64,000 nucleotides of DNA from Aurantimonas manganoxydans SI85-9A1 (GCF_000153465.1 NZ_CH672387.1:2519903-2583902); one strand, 5' to 3'; shown: positions 36,513 through 45,983, counted from the stretch's first letter. The notes: generated by a model from the letters alone, not told the origin. Program-made: numbers and translations.

Positions 36513-37777
36513 TGCTGAGGGATACTCCCGGTCACGACGCCGAGCCGACGGTCCTGCCGACGGCCGGAACGCCTCCCGCCGCCGCAGCGGTCACGGGCGC
36601 CGCCGCGCGCCGCCCGATGCTGGTCACGCTGATGATCGCCTCGGCGCTGTCGCCGCTTGCCATCAACATCTTCATTCCGTCGATGGCCTCGATCGCCGCC
36701 GATCTGTCCGCCGACGGCGCGACGGTCGGCCTCGGCCTGTCGCTCTATCTGGTGGCGACGGCGCTGATCCAGCTCGTCGCCGGACCGCTCTCCGACCGCT
36801 ATGGCCGGCGGCCGATCATTCTCGGCGGCATGGTGCTGTTCCTCGTCGGCACGCTGCTCTGCCTGATGGCCGACGACGTGGCGCTGTTCCTCGTCGGCCG
36901 CGTCGTGCAGGCCGCGAGCGCCACAGGCATCGCCCTGTCGCGGGCCATCGTGCGCGACGTCTACAGCCGCGAGCGGGCGGCCGCGATGATCGGCTACGTC
37001 ACCATGGGGCTTGCCGTCGCGCCGATGATCGGTCCGCTGATCGGCGGCGTCCTCGACACCGCCTTCGGCTGGCGCAGTGTCTTCTGGCTGCTGACCGGCA
37101 TCGGCATCGTGACGATCGTGCTTCTGGCCTTCGACCTGTCGGAAACCAACAGCGAGACCGGCCGGCCGATCCTGCCGCAGCTGCGCGCCTATGGCGAACT
37201 CGCCGGCTCCTCGGCCTTCTGGATCTATGTCGGCACCTCGTCGCTGACCTCGGCGGTGTTCTTCGGCTTCCTCGGCGGCGCGCCCTTCATCGCCATGACC
37301 GTGCTGGGCATGACGCCGGCCGGCTACAGCGTCTGGTTCGCGCTCTGCGCCATCGGCTACATGCTCGGCAATTTCGCCACCGCGCGGCTGTCGGAACGCT
37401 TCCGCATCAAGACCATGATGGTCACCGGGGCGGCGATCTCGCTGGCCGCGACCAGCCTGTCGCTGGCGCTGATCGCTGGCGGGCTCCTGTCGCCGCTGAC
37501 GCTGTTCGCGCCGATGCTCTTCGTCGGCTTCGGCAACGGGCTGGTGCTTCCGACGGCGACCGCCGGCGGCGTCAGCGTCATGCCGCAGGCCGCCGGGGCC
37601 GCCGCGGGCATGCTCGGCGCCTGCCAGATCGGCGTCGGGGCCCTCAGCTCGATCCTCGCGGCGCTTCTGGCCACCGGCAGCGGCGGCGCCGTCGGCCTGC
37701 TCCTGCTGATGACCGGCATCGCCATTGCCGGCCTCGGCGTGGCGCTGTCGGCCAGGCGCGTGAACGCCGCCGGCTGA
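36512..37777 (+). CDS. Bcr/CflA family multidrug efflux MFS transporter
   Basis: 421 residues with twelve membrane segments. Family signatures: ALSPLAINIFIPSMASIAADL in helix 1, GPLSDRYGRRPIILGG (motif A), VVQAASATGIALSRAIVRDVY and GLAVAPMIGPLIGGVLD (motif C of drug exporters). It likely expels drugs or metabolites by proton antiport. Coupled to the preceding EamA gene. Confidence 0.87.
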   Translation: MLRDTPGHDAEPTVLPTAGTPPAAAAVTGAAARRPMLVTLMIASALSPLAINIFIPSMASIAADLSADGATVGLGLSLYLVATALIQLVAGPLSDRYGRRPIILGGMVLFLVGTLLCLMADDVALFLVGRVVQAASATGIALSRAIVRDVYSRERAAAMIGYVTMGLAVAPMIGPLIGGVLDTAFGWRSVFWLLTGIGIVTIVLLAFDLSETNSETGRPILPQLRAYGELAGSSAFWIYVGTSSLTSAVFFGFLGGAPFIAMTVLGMTPAGYSVWFALCAIGYMLGNFATARLSERFRIKTMMVTGAAISLAATSLSLALIAGGLLSPLTLFAPMLFVGFGNGLVLPTATAGGVSVMPQAAGAAAGMLGACQIGVGALSSILAALLATGSGGAVGLLLLMTGIAIAGLGVALSARRVNAAG

Positions 37778-37915
37778 CGCCAATGATGGTTTCATCCGAA
37801 AGCGCTTGACGGTTGCCTCCCCCGGCAAAAATTGCCAGCATTGGCGCCATAACAGGCATGCCTTCCTGACAGGCCACACCGGTCCGGGCATGCCGTCCAC
37901 CCACAAGAGGTTTTC

Positions 37916-38713
37916 ATGCGTCTCACCCGAACTCTCGCCCTTGCCGCCACCGTTGCCGCCCTCGCCCTCGGGCACGCCCAGGCGCAGGAGAGCGACGCCG
38001 ACAAGGACTGGTCGAAGGTCGTCATCGGCACCGAAGGCGCATATCCGCCGTTCAACTTCCTCGACGCCTCCGGCGAACTTCAGGGCTTCGACGTCGACAT
38101 CGCCAAGGCGCTGTGCGCCGAGATGAAGGTCGAGTGCAGCTTCGTCACCCAGGATTGGGACGGCATCATCCCGGCGCTGCAGAACGGCAATTTCGACGCG
38201 CTCGTCGCGTCGATGTCGATCACGCCGGAGCGTGAGGAGCAGATCGCCTTCACCAACAAATATTACCAGACCCCGCCGGCCATCGCCGTGCCGAAGGATT
38301 CCGACATCACCGAAGCCACCGCCGAGGCACTGGCCGGCAAGGCGATCGGCGCGCAGACCTCGACCACCCATGCCCGCGCCGCGGAGAGCTACTTCCCCGA
38401 CGCCGAAGTCCGCCAGTACCCGACCGCCGAGGAATACAAGCTCGACATCGAGAGCGGCCGCGTCGACGCGGTGGTCGACGACGTGGTGGTGCTGGACGAG
38501 TGGCTGAAGAGCGACGCCGGCGCCTGCTGCAAGCTGCTCGACACGCTGAAGGCCGATCCGGCGATCTACGGCAAGGGCATCGGCATCGGCCTGCGCCAGG
38601 GCAGCGACAAGCTGGCCGGCATGTTCAACGACGCCATCGCCGCGATCCGCGAGAACGGCACCTATGACGAGGTGCAGAAGAAGTATTTCGAGTTCGACGT
38701 CTACGGCGAGTAA
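37916..38713 (+). CDS. Periplasmic amino-acid binding protein (ArgT/HisJ type)
   Basis: 265 residues: signal peptide (RLTRTLALAATVAALALGHAQA) and the class II solute-binding fold (VVIGTEGAYPPFNFLDASGE, DWDGIIPALQNGNFDALVAS, MSITPEREEQIAFTNKYYQT, IGIGLRQGSDKLAGMF). The pattern is that of basic or polar amino acid uptake. The two matching permease genes lie at 39875-41388, separated from it by an opposite-strand hydrolase gene. Confidence 0.88.
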   Translation: MRLTRTLALAATVAALALGHAQAQESDADKDWSKVVIGTEGAYPPFNFLDASGELQGFDVDIAKALCAEMKVECSFVTQDWDGIIPALQNGNFDALVASMSITPEREEQIAFTNKYYQTPPAIAVPKDSDITEATAEALAGKAIGAQTSTTHARAAESYFPDAEVRQYPTAEEYKLDIESGRVDAVVDDVVVLDEWLKSDAGACCKLLDTLKADPAIYGKGIGIGLRQGSDKLAGMFNDAIAAIRENGTYDEVQKKYFEFDVYGE

Positions 38714-38733
38714 GCCCGGACCCGAGACATGCG

Positions 38734-38766
38734 AAGCCGCGGCGGGGCGACCCGCCGCGGCTTTTT
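38734..38766 (+). terminator. Intrinsic terminator after the binding-protein gene
   Basis: AAGCCGCGGCGGG / CCCGCCGCGGCTT, 13-bp stem with a GCGA tetraloop and a TTTTT run. It separates the binding-protein transcript from the permeases. Confidence 0.9.
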
Positions 38767-38788
38767 CATGCGCGATCGACCGCGGCGG

Positions 38789-39757
38789 TCAGCCGAGATC
38801 GTATTGCCATTCGGACGGCCGGAAGGCGTAGGCGGCGTCGCCCGAACCCTCGACCACATGGCCGATGCTGGGAAACGCGATGTGCATGCCGGCGATGCGC
38901 GTGCGATTGGCGGCGACATCCGCCAGCAGCGCCTCGCGCGTGGCGATCGCCACCTGCGGATCGCCGTCGAAGGCGATGCCGACATCCGGCCGGGCGAACT
39001 GGATCGCGCCGGCATGGACGACGTCGCCCCAGACCAGGAGGCCATCTGCGCCCTCGCCGATCATGTAGCCGCAATGGCCGGGCGTGTGGCCGAAGAGCTC
39101 GCGCGCGGCAATGCCCGGTACCACCTCGCCGGCCGCCGCGAAGGTCTTTACCTTGTCGCCGGCGACCTCCATGGCGGTGCGGGCCGCGTCGAAGAAGCCC
39201 TTGACCGAATCCGGCGCCGCATCGCGGTTCTCGATGCTGGTCCAGAAATCGTATTCGGCCTTGTGGACATGGACCGTGGCATTCGGGAAGGCGAGCTTCC
39301 CGTCGAGCACCAGGCCGCCGACATGGTCGGGATGCAGGTGGGTCAGTAGCACCGCGTCGATGTCCTCGGGCGGGATGCCGGCCGCCGTCAGGCGATCCTG
39401 CAGCTTGCCCATCTGCGGGAAGGCGCCGGCGCCGCCGGTGTCGATCAGCACCGTCTGCTCGGGCAGATGCACGACATAGGCGTTGACGCCGGTGGTCACC
39501 GGCGGGGCGCCCTTGAAGGCCTCGTCCAGCAGGCGTTCGGCCTCGGACGCCTCGATGTTGGACAGAAGCGCGATGTCGAGGTCGAGATAGCCGTCGGAGA
39601 CCGCGGTGACGATCGCCTCGCCGACGCGAATCTGCTGGACCGGCAGCACCTGGCTCGTCGGCGTGGGCGCCTTGGCGGCGGCCGGCAGCGCGCCGAAGCG
39701 CATGAGGATGGGGGCGCTCAGCGCGCCGGCAACGAAGTGGCGGCGGGAAACGGGCAT
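38789..39757 (-). CDS. Exported MBL-fold metallo-hydrolase
   Basis: 322 residues. The start MPVSRRHFVAGALSAPIL is a twin-arginine (SRRHF) signal. The metallo-beta-lactamase core has LLTHLHPDHVGGLVLDGKL (HxHxDH), FGHTPGHCGYMIGEG (His) and LVWGDVVHAGAIQF (Asp), enough for a di-zinc site. Substrate unknown; lactonase or quinol-type hydrolase are possible. AAGGAG is 7 bases before ATG 39757. It stands inside the amino-acid transporter locus on the opposite strand. Confidence 0.87.
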   Translation of the reverse strand: MPVSRRHFVAGALSAPILMRFGALPAAAKAPTPTSQVLPVQQIRVGEAIVTAVSDGYLDLDIALLSNIEASEAERLLDEAFKGAPPVTTGVNAYVVHLPEQTVLIDTGGAGAFPQMGKLQDRLTAAGIPPEDIDAVLLTHLHPDHVGGLVLDGKLAFPNATVHVHKAEYDFWTSIENRDAAPDSVKGFFDAARTAMEVAGDKVKTFAAAGEVVPGIAARELFGHTPGHCGYMIGEGADGLLVWGDVVHAGAIQFARPDVGIAFDGDPQVAIATREALLADVAANRTRIAGMHIAFPSIGHVVEGSGDAAYAFRPSEWQYDLG

Positions 39758-39874
39758 GGGCAGGCTCCTTGAGGTTGCAGAGCGTGGAAATATCGCCGCG
39801 TCCGGCCAATGCAATGAAACGGTGTGTCTGCCCGGCTTGATGATCCCGCCGGTGGCGGCTAACCATGGATTTTG

Positions 39875-40585
39875 ATGGATCATTACTGGACGCTCATCGG
39901 CTTTGGCCCCACGGGATGGGGAGACGACATCGCCTGGGGCGCCCTCGTCACCGTTTCGCTCGCCCTCGCGACCCTGCCGATCGGCCTCGTCTTTGGCTTC
40001 CTCCTGTCGCTCGCGAAACAGTCCGACGACCGCTATCTGAGCCTGTCGGCCAACATCTACACCACGATCTTCCGGGGCCTGCCGGAACTCTTGACGCTGT
40101 TCGTGGTGTATTTCGGCGCCAACGGCCTCCTGCGCTCCATCACCCAGTCCACCGGCCTGCCGGACATCGCCTTGTCGAGCTTCGTGTCCGGCATGATCGC
40201 GCTGGGCTTCGTCTTCTCGGCCTTCGCCAGCGAGGTCTTCCTGTCGGCCTTCCGGGCGATTCCCCACGGCCAGCGCGAGGGCGCCGCGGCGCTCGGCCTC
40301 GGTCCGGCGCGGATCATGATTCTCGTCATCCTGCCGCAGATCATCCGCATCGCCCTGCCGGGCCTCGCCAATCTGTGGATGAACCTCCTGAAGGACACGG
40401 CGCTGGTCTCGGTCATCGGGCTCGCGGACATCATGCGCCAGACCGGCATCGCGGCGCGCGTCACGCGTGAGCCGTTCTACTTCTTCGGCGTGGCGATCGT
40501 GCTCTATCTGGTACTCACCATGCTGTCCTCGATTGCCATCGGCGGCATCGACCGCTGGACCAGGCGCGGAGACGTGGCGAAATGA
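39875..40585 (+). CDS. Amino-acid ABC transporter permease (HisQ type)
   Basis: 236 residues, five membrane segments. The loop that contacts the ATPase is EGAAALGLGPARIMILVILPQ (EAAxxxG motif), preceded by YTTIFRGLPELLTLFVVYF. ATG 39875 is used, directly following a TTG. Its end overlaps the next permease by ATGA, so the pair is coupled. No ATP-binding subunit follows. Confidence 0.88.
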   Translation: MDHYWTLIGFGPTGWGDDIAWGALVTVSLALATLPIGLVFGFLLSLAKQSDDRYLSLSANIYTTIFRGLPELLTLFVVYFGANGLLRSITQSTGLPDIALSSFVSGMIALGFVFSAFASEVFLSAFRAIPHGQREGAAALGLGPARIMILVILPQIIRIALPGLANLWMNLLKDTALVSVIGLADIMRQTGIAARVTREPFYFFGVAIVLYLVLTMLSSIAIGGIDRWTRRGDVAK

Positions 40586-41388
40586 GCGATGCCGCAATGG
40601 CCGCGCCGCCGGTGGTCAAGCCGAAGCCGAAGATCGGCGGCCTGATCGCGATTGGCATCTGGATCGCCATCTCCATCGGCCTGGCGATCTACATCATCCG
40701 CGGCTTCGATCCGACCTTGTTCACACGCTTCGGCCCGTCCTACCTGTCGGGCCTGTGGATCACCATCACGCTGGTCGTCGGCTCCTTCGTCTGCGGCGCC
40801 GTCGTATCCCTGCCGGTGGCGCTCGGCCGCATGTCGGCCAACCCGGTGGCGCGCACCCTCGCCTTCGTCTTCGTCTATTTCTTCCGCGGCACGCCGCTGA
40901 TCGCCCAGATCTTCCTCGTCTATTACGGCTTCGGCCAGTTCCGCGGCGCCTTCGAGACGGTGGGCCTGTGGTGGTTCTTCCGCGAGGCCTGGTACTGCGC
41001 GCTGTTCTCGCTGACGCTCAACACGGCGGCCTATCAGGCCGAGATCCTGCGCGGCGCCATCCAGAGCGTGCCGACCGGCCAGTGGGAGGGCGCCCGGTCG
41101 CTGGGCATGCCGCGGGTGGTGATCTTCTTCAAGGTCATTCTGCCCCAGGCGATGATCGTGGCGCTCAGGCCCTATGCCAACGAGATCATCCTGATGATCA
41201 AGGCCTCGGCCATCGTGGCGATCATCACCGTCTACGATCTTTTCGGCGAGACGCGGCAGGCCTATTCGCGCACCTTCGACTTCCAGACCTATGTCTGGGC
41301 GGCGGTGCTGTATCTCGCCATCGTCGAGGGGCTGAGACACGCGACCAACTTCATCGAGCGGCGGCTGACCCGGCATCTGAAGCGTTAG
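40582..41388 (+). CDS. Amino-acid ABC transporter permease (HisM type)
   Basis: 268 residues with an extra N-terminal helix (GLIAIGIWIAISIGLAIYII) and the permease core (GLWITITLVVGSFVCGAVVS, YFFRGTPLIAQIFLVYYGFG, coupling loop EGARSLGMPRVVIFFKVILPQ). ATG 40582 overlaps the TGA of the preceding gene. Together with the previous gene it would form a heterodimeric channel for an amino acid. Confidence 0.88.
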   Translation: MSDAAMAAPPVVKPKPKIGGLIAIGIWIAISIGLAIYIIRGFDPTLFTRFGPSYLSGLWITITLVVGSFVCGAVVSLPVALGRMSANPVARTLAFVFVYFFRGTPLIAQIFLVYYGFGQFRGAFETVGLWWFFREAWYCALFSLTLNTAAYQAEILRGAIQSVPTGQWEGARSLGMPRVVIFFKVILPQAMIVALRPYANEIILMIKASAIVAIITVYDLFGETRQAYSRTFDFQTYVWAAVLYLAIVEGLRHATNFIERRLTRHLKR

Positions 41389-41478
41389 CTTGAGAGCCGG
41401 ACGGCCACCGGATTGAAACGCGAGGCGACCGCGCAAGGTCACTCGCATCGCAGAACGACATATTGGGGGAGTGAGAAC

Positions 41479-42348
41479 ATGGCGAAAGTTGCATTCATCG
41501 GTCTCGGCGTCATGGGATATCCGATGGCCGGACATCTCAAGGCAAAGGGCGGCCACGACGTGACCGTCTTCAACCGGTCCGCCGCCAAGGCGCAGAAATG
41601 GGTCGACGCGCATGGCGGCGCCCATGCCGCGACGCCGCGCGAAGCGGCCAAGGACGCCGATTTCGTGTTCTGCTGCGTCGGCAATGACGACGACGTGCGC
41701 TCGGTGACCTACGGCGACGACGGCGCCTTTGCCGGCATGAAACCCGGCGCCATGCTGATCGACAACACCACCGCTTCGGCCGAGCTCGCCCGCGAGCTGG
41801 CGGAAGCGGCCAGCGCCAAGGGCTTCAAGTTCATCGACGCCCCCGTCTCGGGCGGCCAGGCCGGCGCGGAGAACGGCGCCCTCACCGTGATGTGCGGCGG
41901 CGAACAGGGCGATTTCGACGCCGCAAAGCCGGTCATCGACGCCTATGCCAAAATGGTCGGCCTGATGGGCCCGGCCGGCGCCGGGCAGCTCACCAAGATG
42001 ATGAACCAGATCTGCATCGCCGGTCTCGTCCAGGGCCTGTCCGAGGCGATCGCCTTCGGCAAGAAGTCCGGCCTCGACATCGAGAACGTCGTCAGCGTCA
42101 TCTCCAAGGGCGCCGCCGGCTCCTGGCAGATGGAGAACCGCCACAAGACCATGGATGCCGGCCAGTACGAGCACGGCTTCGCCATCGAATGGATGCGCAA
42201 GGATCTCGGCATCTGCCTCGCCGAGGCCAAGCGCAACGGCGCCACCCTGCCGGTCACCGCGCTGGTCGACCAGTTCTATGCCGAGGTCGAGGCGATGGGC
42301 GGCAAGCGCTGGGACACCTCGGCACTGCTCGCCCGCCTGGAGCGCTGA
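41479..42348 (+). CDS. NAD(P)-dependent beta-hydroxyacid dehydrogenase (3-hydroxyisobutyrate type)
   Basis: 289 residues. N-terminal Rossmann domain (VAFIGLGVMGYPMAGHLKAK), substrate motif DAPVSGGQAGAENGALTVMCGG, catalytic Lys in GPAGAGQLTKMMNQICIAG and cofactor loop KRNGATLPVTALVDQFY. The family oxidises 3-hydroxyisobutyrate or reduces tartronate semialdehyde. Separate ribosome site (GGGGGA). It could form part of a valine or glyoxylate route linked to the uptake system upstream. Confidence 0.87.
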   Translation: MAKVAFIGLGVMGYPMAGHLKAKGGHDVTVFNRSAAKAQKWVDAHGGAHAATPREAAKDADFVFCCVGNDDDVRSVTYGDDGAFAGMKPGAMLIDNTTASAELARELAEAASAKGFKFIDAPVSGGQAGAENGALTVMCGGEQGDFDAAKPVIDAYAKMVGLMGPAGAGQLTKMMNQICIAGLVQGLSEAIAFGKKSGLDIENVVSVISKGAAGSWQMENRHKTMDAGQYEHGFAIEWMRKDLGICLAEAKRNGATLPVTALVDQFYAEVEAMGGKRWDTSALLARLER

Positions 42349-42372
42349 GCGCGCTTCACACATTGCATGAAG

Positions 42373-42404
42373 TGGCGGCCAGATCGATTCCGGTCTGGCC
42401 GCCA
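42373..42404. terminator. Shared terminator between convergent genes
   Basis: TGGCGGCCAGA / TCTGGCCGCCA, an 11-bp stem with a 10-base loop, between the dehydrogenase (plus) and the Lrp gene (minus). Confidence 0.75.
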
Positions 42405-42434
42405 AGCAACTGATATCGCGCGCCGATCGCCGGC

Positions 42435-42920
42435 TCAGGTCTCGCGCGGTTCCTTGTCGAGGACCATGTAATCCAACGGCATCTGCGTCGTGTACTTGAT
42501 CTGCTCCATGGCGAAGGACGAGGACACGTCGCGGATCTCGATCTTCGAGATCATGCGCTGGTAGAAGGCGTCATAGGCGGCGATGTCCGGCACGACGACG
42601 CGCAGCAGGTAATCCACGTCGCCGCTCATGCGGTAGAATTCCATCACCTCGGGAAACTCGCCGATCACCTCGGAGAAGCGCTTCAGCCATTCGTTGGAAT
42701 GCGAATTGGTGCGGATCGAGACGAAGACGGTGACGCGGGCATTGACCTTGACCGGGTCGAGGATCGCAACGCGGCGGCGGATCACCCCCTCCTCCTCCAG
42801 CTTCTGGATGCGGCGCCAGCACGGCGTGGTCGACAGGCCGACACGCTTGGCGACGTCGGCTACCGCCAGCGTCGCGTCTTCCTGCAGCAGTCTCAGTATC
42901 TTCTTGTCCAGCCGGTCCAT
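42435..42920 (-). CDS. Lrp/AsnC family transcriptional regulator
   Basis: 161 residues. N-terminal helix-turn-helix (LDKKILRLLQEDATLAVADV, VGLSTTPCWRRIQKLEEEG) and C-terminal ligand-binding RAM domain (VTVFVSIRTNSHSNEWLKRF, YRMSGDVDYLLRVVVPD). These proteins bind amino acids; neighbouring amino-acid genes make local control plausible. ATG 42920 with AGGAG upstream starts the conserved DRLDKKILRLL region. Confidence 0.92.
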   Translation of the reverse strand: MDRLDKKILRLLQEDATLAVADVAKRVGLSTTPCWRRIQKLEEEGVIRRRVAILDPVKVNARVTVFVSIRTNSHSNEWLKRFSEVIGEFPEVMEFYRMSGDVDYLLRVVVPDIAAYDAFYQRMISKIEIRDVSSSFAMEQIKYTTQMPLDYMVLDKEPRET

Positions 42921-43000
42921 CGACGTGTCACTCCTGTCCTTGCGCCCGAGGATTACAGGAGCCGGCGGCAAATCGGTAGGGTGGCCGATCAATCGCCCGC

Positions 43001-43690
43001 TCAGACAAGCTCCCCGACGCGCCGGCGCAGTTCCGGCAGCAATTCCTCGCCGAACCAGGGATGACGCTTCAGCCAGCCGCTGTTGCGCCAGGAGGGATGC
43101 GGCAGCGGCAGCACCGGAGCGAAGCGTCCGCCCTCGGCGAGGATCGTCCGCCAGTTCGTCACCGTTTCGGTCAGGCTCCGTCCGGCACCGGACGCGATGT
43201 GGAAACGCTGGGCATGCTGGCCGATCGCCAGGATCAGCTCGATCTGCGGCATCGCCGCCATCGCCCGGTCGTGCCATGCGGCGCGGCATTCGATGCGCGG
43301 CGGCCGGTCGCCGCCCATTGGATCGGTGCCGGGAAAGCAGAAGCCCATGGGCAGGATCGCCACCCGCGCCGAATCGTAGAAGACCTCCGGCGACAGCCCC
43401 AGCCAGTCGCGCAGGCGGACGCCCGACGGATCGTTGAACGGCGTCGTCGAGCGGTCGGCGAGGTTGCCAGGGGCCTGGCCGGCGATCAGCAGCCGGGCCG
43501 TGCCGGAGAGGGCCAGCACCGGATTGGGCGTGACCGGCAGCGGCGGCCCGACCGGCGCGTCGCGGCAGATCCGGCAGGCGCGGATCGTGTCGTAGAGCGC
43601 TGCCGGATCCTCGGCCGCTGCCGATGCCAAGGGGACGTCAGGCCTTCGCGCTGGGCCGTGCCGAGGTCTCGGCGTACCAGCGCGCGACAT
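43001..43690 (-). CDS. Uracil-DNA glycosylase family protein (Fe-S type)
   Basis: Up to 229 residues. Signatures: LLIAGQAPGNLADRS (motif 1), the uracil-pocket and HPSWRNSGWLKRHPWF (motif 2 with HPS). Four cysteines, CRIC near residue 40 and C-x16-C in FCFPGTDPMGGDRPPRIEC, match the 4Fe-4S ligands of family 4/5 enzymes that remove uracil from DNA. The ATG at 43690 overlaps the GST gene by 53 bases; a shorter non-ATG start is likely. Confidence 0.82.
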   Translation of the reverse strand: MSRAGTPRPRHGPARRPDVPLASAAAEDPAALYDTIRACRICRDAPVGPPLPVTPNPVLALSGTARLLIAGQAPGNLADRSTTPFNDPSGVRLRDWLGLSPEVFYDSARVAILPMGFCFPGTDPMGGDRPPRIECRAAWHDRAMAAMPQIELILAIGQHAQRFHIASGAGRSLTETVTNWRTILAEGGRFAPVLPLPHPSWRNSGWLKRHPWFGEELLPELRRRVGELV

Positions 43691-44249
43691 TGGAGAGGTT
43701 GTCCGGCAGGTCGATCTTCGCCGGCTTCATGAAGTCCATGGCCACGAGGCCGGTGATGTCGGCGATGCTGTAGTCGGCGCCGGCGGCGAAGCGGTGGTCG
43801 GCCAGATGCTGGTCGAGAAGGGCCAGGAAGTCGAGCGCCTTGGGACGGTTCGCCGCGCCCCATTCGGCGATCTGCGGCACTTCCCATTCGGCCATCGCCG
43901 GATGGGTGTGGCGGAAGGCGGCGGCGACGCAGGCGTAGAAGCCGAGCTCGATGCGGCGGTTCCACATCTCGACCAGGGCGCGGCCGAGAGCGCCCGTGCC
44001 GAACAGCGCCGGCTCGGGATGCAGTTCCTCGAAATAGCGGCAGATGGCGACGGATTCGGTCAGGATCGTGCCGTCGTCGAGTTCCAGGACGGGAAGCCGC
44101 TGCAGCGGGTTGCGACTGCTGATCTCCTCCGACCGATGGCCGAGCTTGGCCATATCCACCGCTTCGGTCGGCACCGACAGGCCCTTCTCGGCCAGGAAGA
44201 TCCGCACCCGGCGCGGATTGGGCGCGCGGCCACCATCGAACAGCTTCAT
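43638..44249 (-). CDS. Glutathione S-transferase family protein
   Basis: 203 residues. Thioredoxin-like N-terminal domain (LFDGGRAPNPRRVRIFLAEK, PLQRLPVLELDDGTILTESV) and all-helical C-terminal domain (FAAGADYSIADITGLVAMDF). It conjugates or reduces with glutathione in the cytoplasm. GGAGGACC lies before ATG 44249. The downstream glycosylase overlaps, so they are cotranscribed. Confidence 0.88.
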   Translation of the reverse strand: MKLFDGGRAPNPRRVRIFLAEKGLSVPTEAVDMAKLGHRSEEISSRNPLQRLPVLELDDGTILTESVAICRYFEELHPEPALFGTGALGRALVEMWNRRIELGFYACVAAAFRHTHPAMAEWEVPQIAEWGAANRPKALDFLALLDQHLADHRFAAGADYSIADITGLVAMDFMKPAKIDLPDNLSNVARWYAETSARPSAKA

Positions 44250-44435
44250 CGCAAGGTCCTCCCACTCTTTTTTCACTCCGAGCATTAGGCACGCGCCCCT
44301 CCGGCGGCAAGCCCGCATCCGCCGCCATGGGGGCGCCGGCGCCGTGCGGCATCGGGTTCGCGACGGCGCTTTTCCCCAGAGAAACTCGACATTTCGCGAT
44401 TCCTTAAGAGAGTTTCTTAATCTCCTCGAAACATC

Positions 44436-45983
44436 ATGGGCACTCCGGCAAGCGTATGCAGGCGATCGATCGCGTTCATGACAATCGCAGCTCCCCATTC
44501 CTACGACCACACGGTCATCGCCAGACGACGGGCCACCCGCAATGGCGACCTGACCCGGACGCTGAAAGCCGCGCGGGAACGTCTGTCGGCGCGTGGCGGG
44601 CTGCAGCCGAACTTCGAACGCGAGCTCCTGGTCCAGCATGCCGCGGCGATCCAGGCGGCGGCGATCGTCCTGCCCCTGCCGGTCATTCTCACCGGGTTCG
44701 GCCTGTCGATCTTCACCGGGCCGCTGCCGGCGATCCTGTGGACCGGCTTCGCCCTGCTCGGCCATTTCGCCCTCGTCGTCGTGTCGCGGCGGTTTCCGGC
44801 CGACAATCTGACCCGTGCCGGCATCACCCGCTGGTCGCGGATCTTCCTCGCCGGCCATGTGGCGGCCGGCCTGTCCTGGGCGTATCTGGCGACGCTGGCC
44901 TGCGCCGAATGCCAGCCGCTGCGCTTCGAGCTCTTCCAGTTCACGGTGATCTTCCTCGCCATCGCGATGATCGCCATGGTCTCCTCGACGCTGCGCGCCG
45001 TCGTCCCGCTCACCTTCCTGCCGACCATCCTGGTGCTCGGCTATGGCATCGTCACCACCGCCCAGCCCATGGCGTCGGCGATGTACGGGGTCCTGATCGG
45101 CGCCGTGCCGTTCTTCGCCTTCGTCGCCGAGATGCTGCGCCGCGCCAGCATCGCCCGGCTGAAGCACCAGAGCGAGAAGGACGAGCTGATCGCCGAGCTG
45201 GAAATGGCGAAGATCATGTCCGACGAGGCCCGCAGCCGGGCCGAAGAGGCCAACCTCGCCAAGTCGCGATTCCTGGCCACGATGAGCCACGAGCTGCGCA
45301 CGCCGCTGAACGCCATCCTCGGCTTCTCCGAAGTGATGAGCAACGAGATCCTCGGCCCCATCGGCAACGAATCCTACAAGGACTACATCGCCGACATCCA
45401 TGCCTCGGGGCAGCATCTGCTCGGCCTGATCAACGAGATCCTCGATCTGTCGCGGGTCGAGGCTGGGCGCTACGCGCTGAGCGAGGAAGCCGTCGACATC
45501 GTCGCCATCGCCCGCGACTGCCTCGGCTATGTCCGGGTGAAGGCGGAGGCCAAGGATCTGGTGATCGGCGCGGAGTTCGAGGCGGACTTGCCGGCCATGT
45601 GGGCCGACGAGCGCTCGCTGCGCCAGATCATCCTCAACCTGCTGTCGAACGCGGTGAAGTTCACCCCGCGCGGCGGCGAGATCACCCTGCGCGTCGGCTG
45701 GACCGCCGGCGGCGGCCAGTATCTGGCGGTCAAGGACAACGGTCCGGGCATCCCCGAGGAGGAGATCCCGATCGTCCTGTCCTCCTTCGGCCAGGGCTCC
45801 ATCGCCATCAAGAGCGCCGAACAGGGCACCGGCCTCGGCCTGCCGATCGTCCAGGCGCTGATGAAGATGCATGACGGCTCGTTCGAGCTGCGCTCGCGGC
45901 TGCGCGAGGGCACCGAGGCGATCGCGATCTTCCCCAATTCCCGCGTCCTGGAAGTCATGCCGGCCCTCGACGAATACGCCTGA
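44436..45983 (+). CDS. Membrane sensor histidine kinase
   Basis: Up to 515 residues. Six membrane segments at residues about 70-230, a short coiled region, a HisKA dimerisation helix with the phospho-acceptor His in ATMSHELRTPLNAILGF, and an HATPase domain (LRQIILNLLSNAVKFTPRGG, VKDNGPGIPEEEI, SAEQGTGLGLPIVQALMKMH). No response regulator is adjacent. ATG 44436 and ATG 44478 are both possible starts. The membrane sensor region is of the type common in Rhizobiales PAS-less kinases. Confidence 0.88.
   Translation: MGTPASVCRRSIAFMTIAAPHSYDHTVIARRRATRNGDLTRTLKAARERLSARGGLQPNFERELLVQHAAAIQAAAIVLPLPVILTGFGLSIFTGPLPAILWTGFALLGHFALVVVSRRFPADNLTRAGITRWSRIFLAGHVAAGLSWAYLATLACAECQPLRFELFQFTVIFLAIAMIAMVSSTLRAVVPLTFLPTILVLGYGIVTTAQPMASAMYGVLIGAVPFFAFVAEMLRRASIARLKHQSEKDELIAELEMAKIMSDEARSRAEEANLAKSRFLATMSHELRTPLNAILGFSEVMSNEILGPIGNESYKDYIADIHASGQHLLGLINEILDLSRVEAGRYALSEEAVDIVAIARDCLGYVRVKAEAKDLVIGAEFEADLPAMWADERSLRQIILNLLSNAVKFTPRGGEITLRVGWTAGGGQYLAVKDNGPGIPEEEIPIVLSSFGQGSIAIKSAEQGTGLGLPIVQALMKMHDGSFELRSRLREGTEAIAIFPNSRVLEVMPALDEYA

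Noticed and set aside
38789-40597. Very long minus-strand open frame of about 600 codons
   Set aside because: Only its last 322 codons are a gene (the MBL hydrolase); the rest is antisense to the permease gene and contains low-complexity charged sequence.
43638-45872. Minus-strand open frame of 744 codons
   Set aside because: The C-terminal 203 codons are the GST gene; the remainder is antisense to the histidine kinase.
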